From the NCBI GenBank assembly GCA_964057225.1, contig OZ059895.1, positions 620,001-684,000 of the forward strand: a stretch of 64,000 nucleotides of DNA. The letters are read 5' to 3'. This DNA comes from Auanema rhodensis. Taxonomy: Eukaryota > Nematoda > Chromadorea > Rhabditida > Rhabditidae. Below, piece by piece: positions 51,701 to 63,882 of this stretch. The translations under genes and the position numbers were made by a program. A model generated the notes under the pieces. That model did not search any database. It was given only the letters and a program-made list of their open reading frames with translations, and had not been told where the DNA came from. Every line of letters starts with the position of its first letter. The stretch's first letter is position 1.

Positions 51701-54700
51701 CATTTTTAAGCTAGCGCAAATCTGATAACACAGATCGACGCAGCTTAAAAATCCGCATCGAATGCACTATACTACATTGAGAAACGCTTGATACAAAAAT
51801 TAGTTATGATCGTTTGAAAAATGATGCATTAGTGTATGTTGAGTTTCCATGTACACTCAACATTGCTTCCAAAAACATTTTGACAAAAATTTTTTCGAAA
51901 AATTTCAAAATAATGTAGCAAAAAGTAGATGTTTTTAGATTCCTTTTTTCAAGGCGAAGACGATGGACAAAGTTATTCAACGAAAAAATTGATTCTTCAG
52001 GGTGAAAATCGAGGATATAAGTGTGAACTTATATCAGTTGATATCTCGGTGCATTTTTAAGTTAGCGCAAATCTGATAACACAGATCGACGCAGCTTACA
52101 AATCCGCATCGAATGCACTATACTACATTGAAAAACGCTTGATATAAAAATTAGTTATGATCGTTTGAAAAATGATGCATTAGTGTATGTTGAGTTTCCA
52201 TGTACACTCAACATTGCTTCCAAAAACATTTTGACAAAAATTTTTTCGAAAAATTTCAAAATAATTTAGCAAAAAGTAGATGTTTTTAGATTCCATTTTT
52301 CAAGGCAAAGACGATGGACAATGTTATTCAACGAAAAAATTAATTCTTCAGTGTGAAAATCGAGGATATAAGTGTGAACTTATATCAGTTGATATCTCGG
52401 TGCATTTTTAAGCTAGCGCATATCTGATAACACAGATCGACGCAGCTTAAAAATCCGCATCGAATGCACTATACTACATTGAGAAACGCTAAATACAAAA
52501 ATTAGTTATGATCGTTTGAAAAATGATGCATTAGTGTATGTTGAGTTTCCATGTACACTCAACATTGCTTCCAAAAACATTTTGACAAAAATTTTTTCGA
52601 AAAATTTCAAAATAATGTAGCAAAAAGTAGATGTTTTTAGATTCCTTTTTTCAAGGCGAAGACGATGGACAAAGTTATTCAACGAAAAAATTGATTCTTC
52701 AGGGTGAAAATCGAGGATATAAGTGTGAACTTATATCAGTTGATATCTCGGTGCATTTTTAAGCTAGCGCAAATCTGATAACACAGATCGACGCAGCTTA
52801 AAAATCCGCATCGAATGCACTATACTACATTGAGAAACGCTTGATACAAAAATTAGTTATGATCGTTTGAAAAATGATGCATTAGTGTATGTTGAGTTTC
52901 CATGTACACTCAACATTGCTTCCAAAAACATTTTGACAAAAATTTTTTCGAAAAATTTCAAAATAATGTAGCAAAAAGTAGATGTTTTTAGATTCCTTAT
53001 TTCAAGGCAAAAACGATAGACAATGTTATTCAACGAAAAAATTAATTCTTCAGTGTGAAAATCGAGGATATAAGTGTGAACTTATATCAGTTGATATCTC
53101 GGTGCATTTTTAAGTTAGCGCAAATCTGATAACACAGATCGACGCAGCTCACAAATCCGCATCGAATGCACTATACTACATTGAGAAACGCTTGATACAA
53201 AAATTAGTTATGATCGTTTGAAAAATGATGCATTAGTGTATGTTGAGTTTCCATGTACACTCAACATTGCTTCCAAAAACATTTTGACAAAAATTTTTTC
53301 GAAAAATTTCAAAATAATGTAGCAAAAAGTAGATGTTTTTAGATTCCTTTTTTCAAGGCGAAGACGATGGACAAAGTTATTCAACGAAAAAATTGATTCT
53401 TCAGGGTGAAAATCGAGGATATAAGTGTGAACTTATATCAGTTGATATCTCGGTGCATTTTTAAGTTAGCGCAAATCTGATAACAGAGATCGACGCAGCT
53501 TACAAATCCGCATCGAATGCACTACACTACATTGAGAAACGCTTAATATAAAAATTAGTTATGATCGTTTGAAAAATGATGCATTAGTGTATGTTGAGTT
53601 TCCATGTACACTCAACATTGCTTCCAAAAACATTTTGACAAAAATTTTTTCGAAAAATTTCAAAACAATTTAGCAAAAAGTAGATGTTTTTAGATTTCAT
53701 TTTTCAAGGCAAAGACGATGGACAATGTTATTCAACGAAAAAAATAATTCTTCAGGGTGAAAATCGAGGATATAAGTGTGAACTTATATCAGTTGATATC
53801 TTGGTGCATTTTTAAGCTAGCGCAAATCTGATAACACAGATCGACGCAGCTTAAAAATCCGCATCGAATGCACTATACTACATTGAAAAACGCTTGATAC
53901 AAAAATTAGTTATGATCGTTTGAAAAATGATGCATTAGTGTATGTTGAGTTTCCATGTACACTCAACATTGCTTCCAAAAACATTTTGACAAAAATTTTT
54001 TCGAAAAATTTCAAAATAATGTAGCAAAAAGTAAATGTTTTTAGATTCCTTTTTTCAAGGCGAAGACGATGGACAAAGTTATTCAACGAAAAAATTGATT
54101 CTTCAGGGTGAAAATCGAGGATATAAGTGTGAACTTATATCAGTTGATATCTCGGTGCATTTTTAAGTTAGCGCAAATCTGATAACACAGATCGACGCAG
54201 CTTACAAATCCGCATCGAATGCACTATACTACATTGAGAAACGCTTGATACAAAAATTAGTTATGATCGTTTGAAAAATGATGCATTAGTGTATGTTGAG
54301 TTTCCATGTACACTCAACATTGCTTCCAAAAACATTTTGACAAAAATTTTTTCGAAAAATTTCAAAATAATGTAGCAAAAAGTAGATGTTTTTAGATTCC
54401 ATTTTTCAAGGCAAAGACGATGGACAATGTTATTCAACGAAAAAAATAATTCTTCAGGGTGAAAATCGAGGATATAAGTGTGAACTTATATCAGTTGATA
54501 TCTTGGTGCATTTTTAAGCTAGCGCAAATCTGATAACACAGATCGACGCAGCTTAAAAATCCGCATCGAATGCACTATACTACATTGAAAAACGCTTGAT
54601 ACAAAAATTAGTTATGATCGTTTGAAAAATGATGCATTAGTGTATGTTGAGTTTCCATGTACACTCAACATTGCTTCCAAAAACATTTTGACAAAAATTT

Positions 54701-55107
54701 TTTCGAAAAATTTCAAAATAATGTAGCGAAAAGTAGATGTTTTTAGATTCCTTTTTTCAAGGCGAAGACGATGGACAAAGTTATTCAACGAAAAAATTGA
54801 TTCTTCAGGGTGAAAATCGAGGATATAAGTGTGAACTTATATCAGTTGATATCTCGGTGCATTTTTAAGCTAGCGCAAATCTGATAACACAGATCGACGC
54901 AGCTTAAAAATCCGCATCGAATGCACTATACTACATTGAGAAACGCTTGATACAAAAATTAGTTATGATCGTTTGAAAAATGATGCATTAGTGTATGTTG
55001 AGTTTCCATGTACACTCAACATTGCTTCCAAAAACATTTTGACAAAAATTTTTTCGAAAAATTTCAAAATAATGTAGCGAAAAGTAGATGTTTTTAGATT
55101 CCTTTTT
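48790..55107 (+). repeat. Nonamer HOR x2, M140-M157 (3159-bp unit)
   Basis: Units start at 48790 and 51949. The order is Z (with GATATAAAA); AGTGTG/GCGCATATC/GCTAAATAC; U; W; X (ending TTTCAT); Y (with GTAAATG); Z; Y; U. Private pairs confirm the lag: GCGCATATC in M141 and M150, GATATAAAA in M140 and M149, and GATTTCATT in M144 and M153. Differences seen are CGCGTGAT in M146 (51086) against CGCTTGAT in M155, and AGCAAAAAG in M147 and M148 against AGCGAAAAG in M156 and M157. Confidence 0.9.
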
Positions 55108-55458
55108 TCAAGGCGAAGACGATGGACAAAGTTATTCAACGAAAAAATTGATTCTTCAGGGTGAAAATCGAGGATATAAGTGTGAACTTATATCAGTTGA
55201 TATCTCGGTGCATTTTTAAGTTAGCGCAAAACTGATAACACAGATCGACGCAGCTTAAAAATCCGCATCGAATGCACTATACTACATTGAGAAACGCTTG
55301 ATACAAAAATTAGTTATGATCGTTTGAAAAATGATGCATTAGTGTATGTTGAGTTTCCATGTACACTCAACATTGCTTCCAAAAACATTTTGACAAAAAT
55401 TTTTTCGAAAAATTTCAAAATAATGTAGCAAAAAGTAGATGTTTTTAGATTCCTTTTT
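55108..55458 (+). repeat. M158: hybrid monomer inserted after the nonamer
   Basis: The left part is the M134/M137 type (CAAAGTT, AAGTTAG, A124 at 55231). The right part has TTGATAC (G at 55300), A205 and G318, as in the U type. The switch lies between 55231 and 55300. It sits where a third nonamer would begin, shifting M159-M161 by one monomer relative to M149-M151. Confidence 0.75.
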
Positions 55459-56862
55459 TCAAGGCGAAGACGATGGACAAAGTTATTCAACGAAAAAATT
55501 GATTCTTCAGGGTGAAAATCGAGGATATAAGTGTGAACTTATATCAGTTGATATCTCGGTGCATTTTTAAGTTAGCGCAAATCTGATAACACAGATCGAC
55601 GCAGCTTACAAATCCGCATCGAATGCACTATACTACATTGAAAAACGCTTGATACAAAAATTAGTTATGATCGTTTGAAAAATGATGCATTAGTGTATGT
55701 TGAGTTTCCATGTACACTCAACATTGCTTCCAAAAACATTTTGACAAAAATTTTTTCGAAAAATTTCAAAATAATTTAGCAAAAAGTAGATGTTTTTAGA
55801 TTCCATTTTTCAAGGCAAAGACGATGGACAATGTTATTCAACGAAAAAATTAATTCTTCAGTGTGAAAATCGAGGATATAAGTGTGAACTTATATCAGTT
55901 GATATCTCGGTGCATTTTTAAGCTAGCGCATATCTGATAACACAGATCGACGCAGCTTAAAAATCCGCATCGAATGCACTATACTACATTGAGAAACGCT
56001 AAATACAAAAATTAGTTATGATCGTTTGAAAAATGATGCATTAGTGTATGTTGAGTTTCCATGTACACTCAACATTGCTTCCAAAAACATTTTGACAAAA
56101 ATTTTTTCGAAAAATTTCAAAATAATGAAGCAAAAAGTAGATGTTTTTAGATTCCTTTTTTCAAGGCGAAGACGATGGACAAAGTTATTCAACGAAAAAA
56201 TTGATTCTTCAGGGTGAAAATCGAGGATATAAGTGTGAACTTATATCAGTTGATATCTCGGTGCATTTTTAAGCTAGCGCAAATCTGATAACACAGATCG
56301 ACGCAGCTTAAAAATCCGCATCGAATGCACTATACTACATTGAGAAACGCTTGATACAAAAATTAGTTATGATCGTTTGAAAAATGATGCATTAGTGTAT
56401 GTTGAGTTTCCATGTACACTCAACATTGCTTCCAAAAACATTTTGACAAAAATTTTTTCGAAAAATTTCAAAATAATGTAGCAAAAAGTAGATGTTTTTA
56501 GATTCCTTTTTTCAAGGCGAAGACGATGGACAAAGTTATTCAACGAAAAAATTAATTCTTCAGTGTGAAAATCGAGGATATAAGTGTGAACTTATATCAG
56601 TTGATATCTCGGTGCATTTTTAAGCTAGCGCAAATCTGATAACACAGATCGACGCAGCTTAAAAATCCGCATCGAATGCACTATACTACATTGAGAAACG
56701 CTTGATACAAAAATTAGTTATGATCGTTTGAAAAATGATGCATTAGTGTATGTTGAGTTTCCATGTACACTCAACATTGCTTCCAAAAACATTTTGACAA
56801 AAATTTTTTCGAAAAATTTCAAAATAATGAAGCAAAAAGTAGATGTTTTTAGATTCCTTATT
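55459..56862 (+). repeat. M159-M162: start of a third, edited nonamer
   Basis: M159, M160 and M161 correspond to M149, M150 and M151 (M160 has the GCGCATATC marker). M162 (56512-56862) is an extra monomer with a mixed head: GGCGAAG and CAAAGTT from one type, then ATTAATTC and AGTGTG from another, a combination not seen elsewhere. M160 and M162 share AATGAAGC (A319), which removes an in-frame TAG. M163-M167 then follow M152-M156, giving a lag of 11. Confidence 0.8.
56026..56217 (+). other. Chance 63-codon open frame from TTG, copy 1
   Basis: The frame begins at a TTG, not ATG, and spans the M160/M161 junction. It is open because M160 has AAG where other copies have TAG (A319). The predicted product is rich in lysine, arginine and phenylalanine, as expected from A/T-rich DNA. 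A TTG start is unlikely in a eukaryotic gene and there is no support for translation. Confidence 0.6.
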
Positions 56863-58833
56863 TCAAGGCAAAAACGATAGACAATGTTATTCAACGAAAA
56901 AATTAATTCTTCAGTGTGAAAATCGAGGATATAAGTGTGAACTTATATCAGTTGATATCTCGGTGCATTTTTAAGTTAGCGCAAATCTGATAACACAGAT
57001 CGACGCAGCTCACAAATCCGCATCGAATGCACTATACTACATTGAGAAACGCTTGATACAAAAATTAGTTATGATCGTTTGAAAAATGATGCATTAGTGT
57101 ATGTTGAGTTTCCATGTACACTCAACATTGCTTCCAAAAACATTTTGACAAAAATTTTTTCGAAAAATTTCAAAATAATGTAGCAAAAAGTAGATGTTTT
57201 TAGATTCCTTTTTTCAAGGCGAAGACGATGGACAAAGTTATTCAACGAAAAAATTGATTCTTCAGGGTGAAAATCGAGGATATAAGTGTGAACTTATATC
57301 AGTTGATATCTCGGTGCATTTTTAAGTTAGCGCAAATCTGATAACAGAGATCGACGCAGCTTACAAATCCGCATCGAATGCACTACACTACATTGAGAAA
57401 CGCTTAATATAAAAATTAGTTATGATCGTTTGAAAAATGATGCATTAGTGTATGTTGAGTTTCCATGTACACTCAACATTGCTTCCAAAAACATTTTGAC
57501 AAAACTTTTTTCGAAAAATTTCAAAACAATTTAGCAAAAAGTAGATGTTTTTAGATTCCATTTTTCAAGGCAAAGACGATGGACAATGTTATTCAACGAA
57601 AAAAATAATTCTTCAGGGTGAAAATCGAGGATATAAGTGTGAACTTATATCAGTTGATATCTTGGTGCATTTTTAAGCTAGCGCAAATCTGATAACACAG
57701 ATCGACGCAGCTTAAAAATCCGCATCGAATGCACTATACTACATTGAAAAACGCTTGATACAAAAATTAGTTATGATCGTTTGAAAAATGATGCATTAGT
57801 GTATGTTGAGTTTCCATGTACACTCAACATTGCTTCCAAAAACATTTTGACAAAAATTTTTTCGAAAAATTTCAAAATAATGTAGCAAAAAGTAGATGTT
57901 TTTAGATTCCTTTTTTCAAGGCGAAGACGATGGACAAAGTTATTCAACGAAAAAATTGATTCTTCAGGGTGAAAATCGAGGATATAAGTGTGAACTTATA
58001 TCAGTTGATATCTCGGTGCATTTTTAAGTTAGCGCAAATCTGATAACACAGATCGACGCAGCTTACAAATCCGCATCGAATGCACTATACTACATTGAGA
58101 AACGCTTGATACAAAAATTAGTTATGATCGTTTGAAAAATGATGCATTAGTGTATGTTGAGTTTCCATGTACACTCAACATTGCTTCCAAAAACATTTTG
58201 ACAAAAATTTTTTCGAAAAATTTCAAAATAATGTAGCAAAAAGTAGATGTTTTTAGATTCCATTTTTCAAGGCAAAGACGATGGACAATGTTATTCAACG
58301 AAAAAAATAATTCTTCAGGGTGAAAATCGAGGATATAAGTGTGAACTTATATCAGTTGATATCTTGGTGCATTTTTAAGCTAGCGCAAATCTGATAACAC
58401 AGATCGACGCAGCTTAAAAATCCGCATCGAATGCACTATACTACATTGAGAAACGCTTGATACAAAAATTAGTTATAATTGTTTGAAAAATGATGCATTA
58501 GTGTATGTTGAGTTTCCATGTACACTCAACATTGCTTCCAAAAACATTTTGACAAAAATTTTTTCGAAAAATTTCAAAATAATTTAGCAAAAAGTAGATG
58601 TTTTTAAATTCCTTTTTTCAAGGCAAAGACGATGGACAATGTTATTCAACGAAAAAATTAATTCTTCAGGGTGAAAATCGAGGATATAAGTGTAAACTTA
58701 TATCAGTTGATATCTCGGTGCATTTTTAAGCTAGCGCAAATCTGATAACACAGATCGACGCAGCTTAAAAATCCGCATCGAATGCACTATACTACATTGA
58801 GAAACGCTTAATACAAAAATTAGTTATGATCGT

Positions 58834-59025
58834 TTGAAAAATGATGCATTAGTGTATGTTGAGTTTCCATGTACACTCAACATTGCTTCCAAAAACATTT
58901 TGACAAAAATTTTTTCGAAAAATTTCAAAATAATGAAGCAAAAAGTAGATGTTTTTAGATTCCTTTTTTCAAGGCGAAGACGATGGACAAAGTTATTCAA
59001 CGAAAAAATTGATTCTTCAGGGTGA
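58834..59025 (+). other. Chance 63-codon open frame from TTG, copy 2
   Basis: Same frame and peptide as the one 2808 bp (8 monomers) upstream, here across M168/M169 with the same TAG to AAG change. The 8-monomer lag, against 7 for the surrounding HOR, reflects the extra monomer M162. No evidence for coding. Confidence 0.6.
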
Positions 59026-61405
59026 AAATCGAGGATATAAGTGTGAACTTATATCAGTTGATATCTCGGTGCATTTTTAAGCTAGCGCAAATCTGATAAC
59101 ACAGATCGACGCAGCTTAAAAATCCGCATCGAATGCACTATACTACATTGAGAAACGCTTGATACAAAAATTAGTTATGATCGTTTGAAAAATGATGCAT
59201 TAGTGTATGTTGAGTTTCCATGTACACTCAACATTGCTTCCAAAAACATTTTGACAAAAATTTTTTCGAAAAATTTCAAAATAATGTAGCAAAAAGTAGA
59301 TGTTTTTAGATTCCTTATTTCAAGGCAAAAACGATAGACAATGTTATTCAACGAAAAAATTAATTCTTCAGTGTGAAAATCGAGGATATAAGTGTGAACT
59401 TATATCAGTTGATATCTCGGTGCATTTTTAAGTTAGCGCAAATCTGATAACACAGATCGACGCAGCTCACAAATCCGCATCGAATGCACTATACTACATT
59501 GAGAAACGCTTGATACAAAAATTAGTTATGATCGTTTGAAAAATGATGCATTAGTGTATGTTGAGTTTCCATGTACACTCAACATTGCTTCCAAAAACAT
59601 TTTGACAAAAATTTTTTCGAAAAATTTCAAAATAATGTAGCAAAAAGTAGATGTTTTTAGATTCCTTTTTTCAAGGCGAAGACGATGGACAAAGTTATTC
59701 AACGAAAAAATTGATTCTTCAGGGTGAAAATCGAGGATATAAGTGTGAACTTATATCAGTTGATATCTCGGTGCATTTTTAAGTTAGCGCAAATCTGATA
59801 ACAGAGATCGACGCAGCTTACAAATCCGCATCGAATGCACTACACTACATTGAGAAACGCTTAATATAAAAATTAGTTATGATCGTTTGAAAAATGATGC
59901 ATTAGTGTATGTTGAGTTTCCATGTACACTCAACATTGCTTCCAAAAACATTTTGACAAAAATTTTTTCGAAAAATTTCAAAACAATTTAGCAAAAAGTA
60001 GATGTTTTTAGATTCCATTTTTCAAGGCAAAGACGATGGACAATGTTATTCAACGAAAAAAATAATTCTTCAGGGTGAAAATCGAGGATATAAGTGTGAA
60101 CTTATATCAGTTGATATCTTGGTGCATTTTTAAGCTAGCGCAAATCTGATAACACAGATCGACGCAGCTTAAAAATCCGCATCGAATGCACTATACTACA
60201 TTGAAAAACGCTTGATACAAAAATTAGTTATGATCGTTTGAAAAATGATGCATTAGTGTATGTTGAGTTTCCATGTACACTCAACATTGCTTCCAAAAAC
60301 ATTTTGACAAAAATTTTTTCGAAAAATTTCAAAATAATGTAGCAAAAAGTAGATGTTTTTAGATTCCTTTTTTCAAGGCGAAGACGATGGACAAAGTTAT
60401 TCAACGAAAAAATTGATTCTTCAGGGTGAAAATCGAGGATATAAGTGTGAACTTATATCAGTTGATATCTCGGTGCATTTTTAAGTTAGCGCAAATCTGA
60501 TAACACAGATCGACGCAGCTTACAAATCCGCATCGAATGCACTATACTACATTGAGAAACGCTTGATACAAAAATTAGTTATGATCGTTTGAAAAATGAT
60601 GCATTAGTGTATGTTGAGTTTCCATGTACACTCAACATTGCTTCCAAAAACATTTTGACAAAAATTTTTTCGAAAAATTTCAAAATAATGTAGCAAAAAG
60701 TAGATGTTTTTAGATTCCATTTTTCAAGGCAAAGACGATGGACAATGTTATTCAACGAAAAAAATAATTCTTCAGGGTGAAAATCGAGGATATAAGTGTG
60801 AACTTATATCAGTTGATATCTTGGTGCATTTTTAAGCTAGCGCAAATCTGATAACACAGATCGACGCAGCTTAAAAATCCGCATCGAATGCACTATACTA
60901 CATTGAGAAACGCTTGATACAAAAATTAGTTATAATTGTTTGAAAAATGATGCATTAGTGTATGTTGAGTTTCCATGTACACTCAACATTGCTTCCAAAA
61001 ACATTTTGACAAAAATTTTTTCGAAAAATTTCAAAATAATTTAGCAAAAAGTAGATGTTTTTAAATTCCTTTTTTCAAGGCAAAGACGATGGACAATGTT
61101 ATTCAACGAAAAAATTAATTCTTCAGGGTGAAAATCGAGGATATAAGTGTAAACTTATATCAGTTGATATCTCGGTGCATTTTTAAGCTAGCGCAAATCT
61201 GATAACACAGATCGACGCAGCTTAAAAATCCGCATCGAATGCACTATACTACATTGAGAAACGCTTAATACAAAAATTAGTTATGATCGTTTGAAAAATG
61301 ATGCATTAGTGTATGTTGAGTTTCCATGTACACTCAACATTGCTTCCAAAAACATTTTGACAAAAATTTTTTCGAAAAATTTCAAAATAATGTAGCAAAA
61401 AGTAG

Positions 61406-61645
61406 ATGTTTTTAGATTCCTTATTTCAAGGCAAAAACGATAGACAATGTTATTCAACGAAAAAATTAATTCTTCAGTGTGAAAATCGAGGATATAAGTG
61501 TGAACTTATATCAGTTGATATCTCGGTGCATTTTCAAGTTAGCGCAAATCTGATAACACAGATCGACGCAGCTCACAAATCCGCATCGAATGCACTATAC
61601 TACATTGAGAAACGCTTGATACAAAAATTAGTTATGATCGTTTGA
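61406..61645 (+). other. Chance 79-codon open frame opened by TAA to CAA, copy 1
   Basis: An ATG at 61406 in the tail of M175 reads through most of M176 to TGA. It is open because M176 has CAA at consensus 110-112 (C at 61535) where nearly all copies have TAA, and CAC at 149-151 where many have TAA. A TAG lies directly before the ATG. The predicted peptide has no signal peptide, transmembrane stretch or motif I recognise. It lies wholly inside satellite repeats, so I judge it non-coding. An older protein-coding origin of the monomer cannot be excluded. Confidence 0.6.
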
Positions 61646-61756
61646 AAAATGATGCATTAGTGTATGTTGAGTTTCCATGTACACTCAACATTGCTTCCAA
61701 AAACATTTTGACAAAAATTTTTTCGAAAAATTTCAAAATAATGTAGCAAAAAGTAG

Positions 61757-61996
61757 ATGTTTTTAGATTCCTTATTTCAAGGCAAAAACGATAGACAATG
61801 TTATTCAACGAAAAAATTAATTCTTCAGTGTGAAAATCGAGGATATAAGTGTGAACTTATATCAGTTGATATCTCGGTGCATTTTCAAGTTAGCGCAAAT
61901 CTGATAACACAGATCGACGCAGCTCACAAATCCGCATCGAATGCACTATACTACATTGAGAAACGCTTGATACAAAAATTAGTTATGATCGTTTGA
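61757..61996 (+). other. Chance 79-codon open frame, copy 2
   Basis: Identical frame and peptide to the one 351 bp upstream, formed by M176's tail and M177, with the same CAA at 61886. M176 and M177 are adjacent near-identical W-type copies, so one mutation followed by a one-monomer duplication explains both. Duplication of the satellite, not selection for protein, is the simplest reason for the repeated frame. Confidence 0.6.
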
Positions 61997-63882
61997 AAAA
62001 TGATGCATTAGTGTATGTTGAGTTTCCATGTACACTCAACATTGCTTCCAAAAACATTTTGACAAAAATTTTTTCGAAAAATTTCAAAATAATGTAGCAA
62101 AAAGTAGATGTTTTTAGATTCCTTTTTTCAAGGCGAAGACGATGGACAAAGTTATTCAACGAAAAAATTGATTCTTCAGGGTGAAAATCGAGGATATAAG
62201 TGTGAACTTATATCAGTTGATATCTCGGTGCATTTTTAAGTTAGCGCAAATCTGATAACAGAGATCGACGCAGCTTACAAATCCGCATCGAATGCACTAC
62301 ACTACATTGAGAAACGCTTAATATAAAAATTAGTTATGATCGTTTGAAAAATGATGCATTAGTGTATGTTGAGTTTCCATGTACACTCAACATTGCTTCC
62401 AAAAACATTTTGACAAAAATTTTTTCGAAAAATTTCAAAACAATTTAGCAAAAAGTAGATGTTTTTAGATTCCATTTTTCAAGGCAAAGACGATGGACAA
62501 TGTTATTCAACGAAAAAAATAATTCTTCAGGGTGAAAATCGAGGATATAAGTGTGAACTTATATCAGTTGATATCTTGGTGCATTTTTAAGCTAGCGCAA
62601 ATCTGATAACACAGATCGACGCAGCTTAAAAATCCGCATCGAATGCACTATACTACATTGAAAAACGCTTGATACAAAAATTAGTTATGATCGTTTGAAA
62701 AATGATGCATTAGTGTATGTTGAGTTTCCATGTACACTCAACATTGCTTCCAAAAACATTTTGACAAAAATTTTTTCGAAAAATTTCAAAATAATGTAGC
62801 AAAAAGTAGATGTTTTTAGATTCCTTTTTTCAAGGCGAAGACGATGGACAAAGTTATTCAATGAAAAAATTGATTCTTCAGGGTGAAAATCGAGGATATA
62901 AGTGTGAACTTATATCAGTTGATATCTCGGTGCATTTTTAAGTTAGCGCAAATCTGATAACACAGATCGACGCAGCTTACAAATCCGCATCGAATGCACT
63001 ATACTACATTGAGAAACGCTTGATACAAAAATTAGTTATGATCGTTTGAAAAATGATGCATTAGTGTATGTTGAGTTTCCATGTACACTCAACATTGCTT
63101 CCAAAAACATTTTGACAAAAATTTTTTCGAAAAATTTCAAAATAATGTAGCAAAAAGTAGATGTTTTTAGATTCCATTTTTCAAGGCAAAGACGATGGAC
63201 AATGTTATTCAACGAAAAAAATAATTCTTCAGGGTGAAAATCGAGGATATAAGTGTGAACTTATATCAGTTGATATCTTGGTGCATTTTTAAGCTAGCGC
63301 AAATCTGATAACACAGATCGACGCAGCTTAAAAATCCGCATCGAATGCACTATACTACATTGAGAAACGCTTGATACAAAAATTAGTTATAATTGTTTGA
63401 AAAATGATGCATTAGTGTATGTTGAGTTTCCATGTACACTCAACATTGCTTCCAAAAACATTTTGACAAAAATTTTTTCGAAAAATTTCAAAATAATTTA
63501 GCAAAAAGTAGATGTTTTTAAATTCCTTTTTTCAAGGCAAAGACGATGGACAATGTTATTCAACGAAAAAATTAATTCTTCAGGGTGAAAATCGAGGATA
63601 TAAGTGTAAACTTATATCAGTTGATATCTCGGTGCATTTTTAAGCTAGCGCAAATCTGATAACACAGATCGACGCAGCTTAAAAATCCGCATCGAATGCA
63701 CTATACTACATTGAGAAACGCTTAATACAAAAATTAGTTATGATCGTTTGAAAAATGATGCATTAGTGTATGTTGAGTTTCCATGTACACTCAACATTGC
63801 TTCCAAAAACATTTTGACAAAAATTTTTTCGAAAAATTTCAAAATAATGTAGCAAAAAGTAGATGTTTTTAGATTCCTTATT

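Noticed and set aside
56026-59025. Two identical 63-codon frames as real genes
   Set aside because: They start at TTG, cross monomer junctions and are open only by a TAG to AAG change; duplication of the array explains the identity.
61406-61996. Two identical 79-codon ATG frames as real genes
   Set aside because: They lie inside satellite monomers, are open only because of two stop-removing changes, are duplicated with the monomer, and show no recognisable domain or promoter.
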